From Saprospira grandis (GTDB lineage: Bacteria > Bacteroidota > Bacteroidia > Chitinophagales > Saprospiraceae): DNA of 64,000 nucleotides. Below, piece by piece: positions 16,524 to 24,143 of this stretch. Position numbers and translations under genes: made by a program. The stretch's first letter is position 1. Every line of letters starts with the position of its first letter. Below the pieces are notes generated by a model that was given only the letters and a program-made list of their open reading frames with translations, did no database searches and had not been told where the DNA came from. The stretch is taken from positions 620,001-684,000 of the forward strand of contig NZ_CP110854.1 in assembly GCF_027594745.1 (NCBI RefSeq). Reading direction: 5' to 3'.

Positions 16524-16910
16524 CTACTCAGAATACAAGATTCCCCCTTGTTCTTCCAACCACTTTAATGCCGCCGATTCTTTCTGAAAGGCTTTGGCTA
16601 CATAGGGGGGGCGACTGATATTTATAAATAGATTACTCACCATCTTCGATAGACCACTATTCACCAATACGGCCACAGCGGTAACTGTAGAGTGCTCCTT
16701 CATATACTCTCTCACCTCTCTGCTCATAGACTTCAATTTGCGAATGTCACTCAGGCAATACCCCCCTACTCCAAAGATCTCCTGCCCCTTCTGAACATGC
16801 CCCTTGACCATATTGACATCCTTTACCTCGGGTACTAAATAAACCTCCTTGGCGATATTTGGCCCTAATTGAAGTAGATAGCCTACTTCTGTATCTATTT
16901 TTTTTGTCAT
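16524..16910 (-). CDS. Small STAS/SEC14-like protein, cluster II paralogue 1
   Basis: This 128-residue paralogue is the first gene of cluster II: LLQLGPNIAKEVYLVPEV, VKGHVQKGQEIFGVGGYCLSD, SMSREVREYMKEHSTVTAVAVLV, LSKMVSNLFINISRPPYVAKAF, ALKWLEEQGGILYSE. The 88-bp gap to the next gene has no hairpin, so the five genes probably share a transcript. Confidence 0.75.
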   Translation of the reverse strand: MTKKIDTEVGYLLQLGPNIAKEVYLVPEVKDVNMVKGHVQKGQEIFGVGGYCLSDIRKLKSMSREVREYMKEHSTVTAVAVLVNSGLSKMVSNLFINISRPPYVAKAFQKESAALKWLEEQGGILYSE

Positions 16911-16999
16911 AGCTATTCCTTATTAAAAATCTGTTTGCTTTTAGAAGCGCCTACTAAGATGCTATTTTTTTTTTAGAAAAACATCTATTTATCTGACAA

Positions 17000-17024
17000 A
17001 AAAGCCCCTTTCTTAGGGGCTTTT
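17000..17024 (-). terminator. Intrinsic terminator of prpE
   Basis: AAAAGCCCCT and AGGGGCTTTT arms lie six bases past the prpE stop, with TTTTTT on the minus strand. Confidence 0.8.
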
Positions 17025-17029
17025 ATACT

Positions 17030-18913
17030 CTAGCGATAGGCCTGTATCTTGGCCTGAAGTTCAGGAATAACCGCAGGATCATCTATTGTCGAGGGCATTT
17101 TGTAGGGCCGCTGATCTACTAAATCACGTAACAAGCGACGCAAGGTCTTACCCGACCGCGTCTTGGGCAAACGCTCTACGGGCAAAATCTCTTTCAAAGA
17201 AGCTACCGCCCCAATCTTGGCCCGCACCAACTGAACCAACTCTTTCTCCAAAACCGATTCCGCTCTCCCCTCTTGGCCCTGCCAAACGACAAAAGCCATC
17301 GGCAATTGCCCCTTGAGCTCACATGCCCGTCCAATGACCGCCACTTCTGCTACCGCAGGATGAGCCACCAATACTTCTTCCATCTCTGCCGTAGACAAAC
17401 GATGACCCGCCACATTGATGACATCATCTACACGGCCCGTAATGAAGTAGTAGCCCTCTTCATCTATATAAGCGCCATCTCCAGTACTGTAGTAGCCCTC
17501 AAACTAACTAAAATAACTCTTCTTAAACCGTTCTGAGTTCTCCCACAACCCCATCAAACAACCCGGAGGCAAGGGGGTACGTATACTCAATAATCCCTCG
17601 GCGTTCGCTGGCAATACCTGCCCCTCCTCATCCAATATATCAAAGGCAAAACCACAAACTGGCCTGCCCGCAGAGCCCGCCTTAATGGGCAAGAGCTCAT
17701 GCCCCGCCATATTGGCCAACATCGGCCAGCCCGACTCCGTCTGCCACCAATGATCTATAACAGGCTTCTGCAATTGCCCCTGCAACCACTCCAATGTAGC
17801 CGCATCACATCGCTCTCCTGCCAAAAACTGAAACCGCAAGGAAGATAAGTCATGCTTCTTGATCCACGCCCCCTCAGGATCCTCTTTACGTATCGCCCGT
17901 ATGGCCGTGGGCGCAGTAAACATCACCGATACTTTGTATTCTTCTATGACCCGCCAAAAGGTCCGCGCATCTGGCGTCCGAATCGGCTTGCCCTCAAATA
18001 ATACGGTCGTGTTCCGATGCAATAATGGCCCATATACAATATAACTATGCCCCACGACCCAGCCAATGTCACTAGCCGCCCAAAATACTTCCCCAGGCTT
18101 CAATCCATAAATATGCTGCATACTAAAGTGCAAGACGGTCGCATAACCCCCCGTGTCCCGAACGACCCCCTTGGGCGTTCCCGTCGTTCCCGAGGTGTAC
18201 AGAATGTAAGAAGGATGTGTAGACTTCAGCATCACCGGCCCTACAGGCTCCGCCTTGAGCAATTCCTCAAAATCAACGTCATAATCCCGCTCCGGATGCT
18301 CTACCCCCAACCGTCTGTTATATAATACCACCTTCTCGGGCGGAAATTCCGCCTCCTCTAAGGCCGCATCTACCAATACTTTATAAGGAATGATTTTCTC
18401 TATCTCTATTCCCGCAGAAGCCGTAATCAATACCTTGGGCTTGCAGTCGTCTATCCGTATCGCTAACTCATGGGCCGCAAATCCACCAAATACTACCGAA
18501 TGCGTGACCCCCAAACGCGCACAGGCCAACATGGCCACCACTGCCTGAGGGATCATGGGCATATATATGACCGCCCGATCTCCTGGCTCTAAACCCAATT
18601 CTCGCAATCCACCAGCAAAAGCCGCTACCAAATCCCGCAATTCATTATAACTATACTTTGCCTTGCTCTGACTCACCGGCGAATCATAAATTAAGGCCGT
18701 ATCCTCCCCATATCCATCCGCAATATGCTTGTCCAAACAAAGCTCCGAAAGATTCAACTCCCCATCTCCAAACCATTGCGGATAATCCCCACTTTCATCC
18801 AATATCTTTTCCGGAAACTTATGCCAAGCAATTCGCTGCGCTTGCGCTTTCCAAAATTCTTGCGGCTGCTCTATACTCCAATTATAGAGCGATTCATAGG
18901 TCTTCTCAGGCAT
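17030..18913 (-). pseudogene. prpE: Propionyl-CoA synthetase-like AMP-forming ligase, interrupted by an amber codon
   Basis: The frame encodes a full-length acyl-CoA synthetase of about 627 residues, but codon 470 (17506-17504) is TAG. Before it lie the AMP-binding motif YTSGTTGTPKG, the WWQTESGWP motif and the ANL core. After it, in the same frame, come FEGYYSTGDGAYID, GRVDDVINVAGHRLS and the C-terminal catalytic lysine region PKTRSGKTLRR. The context ...KKSYFS*FEGYY suggests a CAG (Gln) to TAG change. The GGFAAHEL and NVAGHRLST features fit propionate or acetate activation. Without read-through the product lacks the C-terminal domain needed for adenylation and thioesterification. A sequencing error is the alternative. 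Confidence 0.85.
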
Positions 18914-18980
18914 AATCTAGGCTTTTTTTAGCGATGTATATAAATATCTATATAATAGTACTCAATTTTACTCAAGTCTG

Positions 18981-18988
18981 CAAAATTA
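18981..18988 (-). promoter_or_regulatory. Candidate prpE -7 box
   Basis: The minus strand reads TAATTTTG (TAnnTTTG) in a strongly AT-rich stretch 68 bp upstream of the start. Chance occurrence is possible at this composition. Confidence 0.3.
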
Positions 18989-19075
18989 TTAGGTAATTTA
19001 GATCACATCTAAAACATTATTGGCCCATCCGCCCCCTTTTCCATAGAATAAAATAGGCTATACGCTTTTTCTTTT

Positions 19076-19196
19076 TTTTGGGGCCTGCCGCCTGCGGCAG
19101 CCGGGCCCTTACAGGGCTCGCAGGTCTGCTCGGCCCTGCTCCAGCAAGCTGGCTAGGTCTGCCGCTGCGCGGCACCCTTGCAGGCCCCTAGGCCAA
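19076..19196 (+). repeat. Mosaic palindromic element 7
   Basis: It begins TTTTTTGGGGCCTGCCGCC, contains GGGCTCGCAGGTCTGCTCGG and a CCAGCAAGCTGGC stem, and ends with a CCCCTAGGCC block. It runs straight into the long direct repeat that follows. Confidence 0.8.
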
Positions 19197-19229
19197 GTCG
19201 CTTCGCTCCTTTGCGGCGGCTTCGCCGCC

Positions 19230-19437
19230 TGCTCGCTGTGGCTGCAGGTTGAAACCAGCAGCCAATTTAGGTGCAGCAGAGCCCGCTCCTGACCAACAAT
19301 TGGCCTGCAGCTTAAAAGCCGCAGGACCTGAAAACCAAATATATCCTTCCCACAAACAAAGCAGGGGCTTTTAAGCCGCTGCGGCGAGAAAGACCAAAGC
19401 CCAACAAGAATGGCTGCGGCCTTTAGGCTGCAGATAG
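19230..19437 (+). repeat. Long direct repeat, copy 1 (~205 bp)
   Basis: It shares blocks such as GCTGCAGGTTGAAACCAGCA, AACAATTGGCCTGCAGCTTA, GCCGCAGGACCTGAAAACC and GCAGGGGCTTTTAAGC with the copy at 23205-23411, in the same orientation. Each copy contains self-complementary segments (GGCCTGCAGC; TTAAAAGCC with GGCTTTTAA-like partners). The two copies bracket the IS/Rhs segment. Confidence 0.85.
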
Positions 19438-19489
19438 CGGCAAAGCCGCCATGGCCGAAGGCCAAACGGCCACAACAAGCCCTTTAGGG

Positions 19490-19611
19490 CGTCTTCGACG
19501 ACCAACGGGAGTAACCGATGTGCAGGGGTGGACCCAGCGGGCGCAGCCCGCGCAGGGCCGAGCGAACAGCGAGCTGCCGAACGTAGCGCCCGCCGAAGGC
19601 GGGAGGCCCCA
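19490..19611 (-). repeat. Mosaic palindromic element 8
   Basis: It carries the TTCGACGACC...GGGAGTAACCGATG block also seen in element 6, an AGCGGGCGCAGCCCGCGC stem, AGGGCCGAGCGAACAGCGAG and a GGAGGCCCC end. It closes the repeat tract before the IS. Confidence 0.8.
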
Positions 19612-19680
19612 TGATTTTGAATGAAGTAAATTAGGTTACTAATAGTTAATGAGTTCTACATAAGGAAGAATTACAAAACC

Positions 19681-19770
19681 CTAAAATCTTATCACGTCAA
19701 ATACTATATGATACCAAAAAAAGAAATCGCTTAAATTTTTTATCTGTCCCTGATCTAACGAGTATTCTTC
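19681..19770 (-). pseudogene. Detached C-terminal end of the lipoprotein-like gene (cut off by the IS)
   Basis: Read on the minus strand from the target-site duplication, the frame of the 20860-21489 gene continues as GAA GAA TAC TCG TTA GAT CAG and so on for 27 more codons to a TAG at 19681. This stretch is the original 3' end of that gene, now separated by the insertion sequence. It is not expressed as a separate gene as far as can be seen. Confidence 0.75.
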
Positions 19771-20868
19771 GGCCTTGTCGCATAAATCGTAATTTACTGA
19801 TTAGCAGCAACTTCTAGCTTGACGGCATTAAGCTCATTTAAAATTTGAATACGCATCAGCACTTCTTGTTTCTGCATTTTGAAGCTGATCGAAGAGAGCC
19901 GTTCAGAGAAAAAGTGCTTGAGTCGCATCATTGCCGTTTCGCTTAAATTTCGACGATGATAGCCTAAATCTTGTTTCCAAGCAGCCGCTCCTAACTCCCA
20001 GATATATAAAATATCATCATTGCGATAACTATCGACTAGCTCTCCATTTTTTCCTTTTTTTAGGCGAGCATTTTTACGTGGGGGAATCAATGGAACCGCC
20101 CCAGCATCACAAATTGCTTCTCGACATTTTGTTTGGTCATAGGCGCCATCTGCATAAACTTGCTTAATATTAAATGGCTTCAATTTTTTTATCATTTTGA
20201 GGAGTTGAGAAGCATCGGTTTTTTGCTCTGTGGTAATCTCTACAACCAGGATTTCTCCTGTTTTGTCATTTACGGCCAAATGTACTTTAATCCAGCCAGA
20301 ACGGTACTTTTCGGTATGTTTTATTCTCCGCCATTCTCCCTGTCCTTTTATTTTTAGTCCTGTACTATCTATTGCTATAGACAGCTCGTCATCCGTTTTT
20401 TTAGGCTTAATATTCAGCTTTAGTTTTTTGACTCTACGGCATATTTGGCTGTAAGATATTGGATTGACATCCAAATTATATTCGGAAACAACGCATTTTA
20501 GAATACCTTCTAATTGTCGGTATCCAAACGAAAAAAGCACTTTTAAGCGGAATAAATAGCGAATAAATTCATCAGAAATTGTTTTAGGTCTGCCGCGTTT
20601 TGGGCGCTTAGCGATGAAGTTTTTGCTTGCCAAAGGCGGGAACCAAACATTAAAAATAAACTCCCCTTGGGCGGTATAAAATCTGTTGGTTAGTGCGTAA
20701 TTCTGTAAGGTTTTTTCTACATTTGTCATGGGACAGCTCGAGGTTTTATTGTTCGTCGAAAAAACTTAAATCTACGGGGCTTGTCCCTTTTTTTATGCCT
20801 AATTCGCAAGGTTTTTTGTAATTAACTGATTTGAAGGGTTTTATTTATGCAACAAGGCCCTATTCTTC
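19763..20868. mobile_element. IS5-type insertion sequence with 8-bp target duplication
   Basis: The element spans 19771-20860 (1090 bp). Its terminal inverted repeats are GGCCTTGTCGCATAAAT (19771-19787) and GGCCTTGTTGCATAAAT (complement of 20843-20859), matching at 16 of 17 positions. The octamer TATTCTTC occurs immediately outside both ends (19763-19770 and 20861-20868), a perfect direct duplication. It carries one intact transposase. The perfect duplication and intact gene suggest a recent insertion. Confidence 0.93.
19794..20729 (-). CDS. IS5 family transposase
   Basis: This 311-residue DDE transposase has candidate catalytic residues D121 (IAIDSTGLKI), D194 (VYADGAYD) and E264 (YHRRNLSETAMMRLK), the last matching the Y-R-E arrangement of the IS4/IS5 group. 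An N-terminal helix-turn-helix region (RPKRGRPKTISDEF, FSFGYRQLEGIL) probably binds the inverted repeats. The gene fills the element and appears intact. Its AT-rich composition differs from the GC-rich repeats around it. Confidence 0.95.
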   Translation of the reverse strand: MTNVEKTLQNYALTNRFYTAQGEFIFNVWFPPLASKNFIAKRPKRGRPKTISDEFIRYLFRLKVLFSFGYRQLEGILKCVVSEYNLDVNPISYSQICRRVKKLKLNIKPKKTDDELSIAIDSTGLKIKGQGEWRRIKHTEKYRSGWIKVHLAVNDKTGEILVVEITTEQKTDASQLLKMIKKLKPFNIKQVYADGAYDQTKCREAICDAGAVPLIPPRKNARLKKGKNGELVDSYRNDDILYIWELGAAAWKQDLGYHRRNLSETAMMRLKHFFSERLSSISFKMQKQEVLMRIQILNELNAVKLEVAANQ

Positions 20869-21489
20869 CAAAGAAATTTCTCTCCTATAATGAACATGAC
20901 CTATTTCATCATAATGCATCTCATCTGTATCAATAATTACTACATCTTTCAATATTTTAATTTTTTGCACTCTTCTAATAACTAAATCTACATCCTTAAA
21001 ATTTTGTTCAATAATTTGCGCTAAATTTAATTTAGGTATTCCTGCTTTAAAAGTATAAGTAACTATAGAGTCTTTATTGACTATCAGAACACTCTGGCCA
21101 AAATAACTATGATCATATAAATCTCGTGCTTCTCTAACGCCTATAACATTACCATTAAAATAATACTTATCATTAATTACCCCCCCATTATCTTCTTCAT
21201 TTTCTATGTATTCACCCCCTTCAATTGTTTTTCTTATAAAAACATCCTTCACAGCTCTATTTGCTGTAAAACATTTCAATAAAAAAGAATCTTCAGTTTC
21301 GTTAACGCAACAATAACTATCCCTCCCTTCAATAGATTTTCCTACTTGCAAAGCGCCCAAATCAAACCGCTCAAGATAATAATCACAAGTTTCAGGCGGT
21401 GCTATAATTGTATCTCTTTCTGTGGCCTCTTCTAAATTAACCGCACAGTTATAAGAAACCATAACCAATATTAGACAAAGAAATCTCAT
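20860..21489 (-). CDS. Lipoprotein-like protein, C-terminus replaced by the IS insertion; possible immunity protein
   Basis: This 209-residue protein begins with a short signal sequence ending in a possible lipobox (VSYNC, Cys 15). The rest is a Cys-containing globular domain that I do not recognise. It starts six bases after the Rhs fragment stop, the position where immunity genes usually sit. The present TAG stop is made at the IS junction: TA comes from the target duplication and G from the IS. The original frame continued for 27 codons at 19681-19762. Base composition is AT-rich compared with the core genes, which fits transfer. The immunity role is inference from position only. Confidence 0.7.
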   Translation of the reverse strand: MRFLCLILVMVSYNCAVNLEEATERDTIIAPPETCDYYLERFDLGALQVGKSIEGRDSYCCVNETEDSFLLKCFTANRAVKDVFIRKTIEGGEYIENEEDNGGVINDKYYFNGNVIGVREARDLYDHSYFGQSVLIVNKDSIVTYTFKAGIPKLNLAQIIEQNFKDVDLVIRRVQKIKILKDVVIIDTDEMHYDEIGHVHYRREISLEE

Positions 21490-21495
21490 ATTTTA

Positions 21496-23013
21496 TTACT
21501 TTTTATTCTTACTCTTTAACCTAATTAAATCAATATCTCCTTTATGAATTTTATAATAATTCTTCCCCGACACTTCAAAATCACCTCCAGGCTTTAATTT
21601 TATCACATTAACTGTTTTAGTATTTATTGCTGGCCCAGAAGGAGTTGGTGATGCCCACCCCCATAGCCCTAACCCTTCAAAGCAATGAGGGCATGACTTA
21701 TATGTTGTAATCTTTTCACTCACTCCATTTCCATAATGAGATGCGTCTAAGCTGTTAGGACTGTATTGTAATTTCCCTCCCAACCAATAGCTCCCAAAAA
21801 TATCTCCTGAGGGGCTCCAACTCCTATTGGCATATACATCAGCCTGAAACCTATTAGCAAGCTTTTGTACAAAAACATCTCCTCTCCCTAACGCCCCAGA
21901 TGTACCTGGGTCATTGGCTCCTGCATTACATGCTAGAATAACAACTGTACTTATATCTTTAGCTAACTCTTTAGCTATTGGAGCCAAAACAGTATTCGTT
22001 CTAGACCCTATATTGCCTGCGTCAACTATCTGATCACCTATACGGAAACTATTTGTCGATCTATAACCGTGGCTATCAATGTATAAAATCCCTACTTCTG
22101 CATCATATTTTGATTTTAAGTTTTTAATTTTAGCCGCCGCATCTTTCACTCCTTTAGCCTCTACTACATAAAAATTAGTTTCATTAGCCCAAATAGTCCA
22201 CCCATTATTATTCTCAACATCTTTGGCTGAATTATATGATGAAACAAGTGCTTTATCAGGAACAGTTTTGCCATTTTCTTTCTTGGTCCTGTGTGTATTT
22301 GTTATATATATATTTATCCTTTTTTTAGGAGGATCACCTCCACCATTAGCCACTTCTGCCACATAACTCCTCGCAAAGGAGGTAGAGCTAATTTCCGTTG
22401 ATACAGTAGCTTTATAAGACTCTTCTTTTTCTTTTTTCGGATAGCTCACACTTGCCCCAGAAGCATCCGTATAATAAATCGGATTTCCATCAAAGGTATT
22501 ATAGGGCGATTGATGTGGGAAGGTAATAGGGTCCGCAGACCACCAGCGCCCTATCCGCCCATCTAGCTCTCTAAAGTAAGTAGTATGGTGCCCTGAGCCA
22601 ATTTCTGGGCTTTTGCGCATTCCGTTATGGCCATATTCTGGAGGAATAGCCCCAGGAAAGTTCCGGCCAGGCATTTCCCAACCGTAGGCATAAGCATCTG
22701 TAGCCGATAATACATCTGCAAGATAGTAAGTCGCTACCGTTAAGTCTCTTCCCATTGGAAGCTTAATATCGCTAATTTCCATCCGCAAATCTCCTCGGAA
22801 ATTGCTTAGCGCATAACGATGATAGCCTCTTTCATTTTGATACTGTACTGGAGCTGCGCTATCTATATCACTATAAAACGCTATGCCTTCTCTTCTCAAT
22901 GTCGCCACGCCTAGTTCTTGCGTACGCAAATAAACTGCTGTAGAGATTTCTGTCGTCACTGTTGAGTAGGGCGTCCAAGCGGGTTTGGCTTCATACTCAT
23001 AAGTAGCTTCCAA
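21496..23013 (-). CDS. Orphan Rhs C-terminal fragment with His/Cys peptidase-like tip
   Basis: The frame gives 505 residues. Residues ~127-186 are the Rhs-repeat-associated core, here YFRELDGRIGRWWSADPITFPHQSPYNTFDGNPIYYTDASG split over two stretches. After it comes a variable tip with a DSHGY motif (His315) and an ILACNAG motif (Cys362), the layout of clan CD (caspase/CHAT or DUF4347-like) domains. The large YD-repeat barrel is missing. A TAG codon lies 11 codons before the presumed TTG start, and the first ATG (22782) is already near the core, so this is probably a relic or a silent cassette. The peptidase call is by motif only. Confidence 0.7.
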   Translation of the reverse strand: MEATYEYEAKPAWTPYSTVTTEISTAVYLRTQELGVATLRREGIAFYSDIDSAAPVQYQNERGYHRYALSNFRGDLRMEISDIKLPMGRDLTVATYYLADVLSATDAYAYGWEMPGRNFPGAIPPEYGHNGMRKSPEIGSGHHTTYFRELDGRIGRWWSADPITFPHQSPYNTFDGNPIYYTDASGASVSYPKKEKEESYKATVSTEISSTSFARSYVAEVANGGGDPPKKRINIYITNTHRTKKENGKTVPDKALVSSYNSAKDVENNNGWTIWANETNFYVVEAKGVKDAAAKIKNLKSKYDAEVGILYIDSHGYRSTNSFRIGDQIVDAGNIGSRTNTVLAPIAKELAKDISTVVILACNAGANDPGTSGALGRGDVFVQKLANRFQADVYANRSWSPSGDIFGSYWLGGKLQYSPNSLDASHYGNGVSEKITTYKSCPHCFEGLGLWGWASPTPSGPAINTKTVNVIKLKPGGDFEVSGKNYYKIHKGDIDLIRLKSKNKK

Positions 23014-23066
23014 TGCCCCTTCTATTTCAAAGAACGAGAGCTAAAGATACTATTTTTTATCTTTTT

Positions 23067-23192
23067 TTGGGGCCTGCCGCCAAAGGCGGCCGGGCTGTTT
23101 CGCAGCTCGCTGTTCGCTCGGCCCTTCGGCGCTTTCAGCGCCTTGGTCTGGCCTAACGGCCACTGCTGCCCATCCCTAGGCCTGCGGCGGCT
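23067..23192 (+). repeat. Mosaic palindromic element 9
   Basis: It has a TTTTTTTGGGGCCTGCCGCC start, GCAGCTCGCTGTTCGCTCGG, AGCGCTTTCAGCGC-like and CCTAACGGCC stems and an ATCCCTAGGCC end. It lies just upstream of the truncated Rhs frame and may mark the break that removed its N-terminus. Confidence 0.85.
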
Positions 23193-23204
23193 TCGCCGCC
23201 TGCT

Positions 23205-23411
23205 AGCTGTGGCTGCAGGTTGAAACCAGCAGCCAATTTAGGAACAGCAGAGCTAGCTCCTTAGCAACAATTGGCCTGCAGCTTAAAAGCCGCAGGACCT
23301 GAAAACCGAATGCATTCGCCTATCTCCAATGAAGCAGGGGCTTTTAAGCTCCTGCGGCAAGAAATTTCAAGGCCCCTTGGATTGGCTGCGGCCTTTAGGC
23401 TGCAGGATATT
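23205..23411 (+). repeat. Long direct repeat, copy 2 (~205 bp)
   Basis: This is the same unit as 19230-19437 in the same orientation, about 4.0 kb away, with scattered differences in the middle. Together the copies could recombine and delete the IS/Rhs segment. Confidence 0.85.
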
Positions 23412-23514
23412 TGGCCCCAAAATACAAGCGTTTTCCATATTTCGATTCTAAGCGCCTATCTCTAAACTGTAGTAGGGTCGGTCCAGAAAAAAAAGATAGG
23501 GCATTATAGATACT

Positions 23515-23920
23515 CCCCCAGCTAATTGTAAACTGCAGATTAGCTGGGGGAATTGTTTCTGCCCATTCTGCAATTGCAGATTAACTCTGAACAACTGTAT
23601 CTAGCCATTCTGCAAATGCAGATTAGCTGGGGGAATTGTTTCTGCCCATTCTGCAACTGCAGATTAGCTCTGAACAACTGTATCTAGCCATTCTGCAAAT
23701 GCAGATTAGCTCTGAACAACTGTATCTAGCCATTCTGCAATTGCAAATTAGCTCTGAACAACTGTATCTGGCCATTCTGCAACTGCAAATTAGCTGGGGG
23801 ACTTGTTTCTGGCCGTTCTGCAACTGCAGATTAACGCTGAACAACTGTTTCTGCTCATTATGTATCTGCAGAGTGAGGCTGGCGCCAAGCCCAGGCTATT
23901 TGTAAACTGCAGATTAGCAC
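23515..23920. repeat. 42-bp tandem palindromic array
   Basis: About eight to nine units of 42 bp recur, each with a CTGCAAnTGCAG palindrome followed by ATTAGCTCTGAACAACTG and TATCTAGCCATT, or by a GGGGGAATTGTTTCTGCCC variant. The outermost units are more diverged, and the array begins with CCCCAGCTAAT facing ATTAGCTGGGG. Because 42 is a multiple of three, long repetitive frames exist on both strands (14-residue periods), but none has gene-like start context. It occupies most of the gene-free stretch 23412-24143; I see nothing else there apart from a possible TTGACA / TAGTTTTA pair at 24073-24103. Confidence 0.85.
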
Positions 23921-24143
23921 TAAACATTAGCTTTTTCTCTGCTGTCATTCAGCTCTTGCCCCAAAACAACTGTTCTATTATAGTACAGTACTAAATTTAG
24001 TTGATCAACTACAAAAAACAGGTCTACGTAAACAGCAAATGTTAAAAAGTTATATTTTTTTGGCAAAAGGCTTGACATTTTAAAAGTATATCCCTAGTTT
24101 TATAACGTAATTATTTCATTGACCCCATTTAAACACAAAACTT

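Noticed and set aside
17030..17413. Separate small gene for the prpE C-terminal domain
   Set aside because: The GTG start is an internal valine of the NVAGHRLS motif, and the frame is continuous with the upstream part across one TAG.
17504..17506. Recoded amber codon (pyrrolysine-like)
   Set aside because: No recoding system is visible in the window, and a single CAG to TAG change explains it more simply.
23623..23844. Cys-rich 14-residue repeat protein from the 42-bp array
   Set aside because: No start context, equal repetitive frames exist on both strands, and no domain is recognisable; kept as a DNA repeat only.
23515..23920. CRISPR array
   Set aside because: Units are contiguous near-identical 42-mers with two spacer-like variants, without unique spacers, and no cas genes are present.
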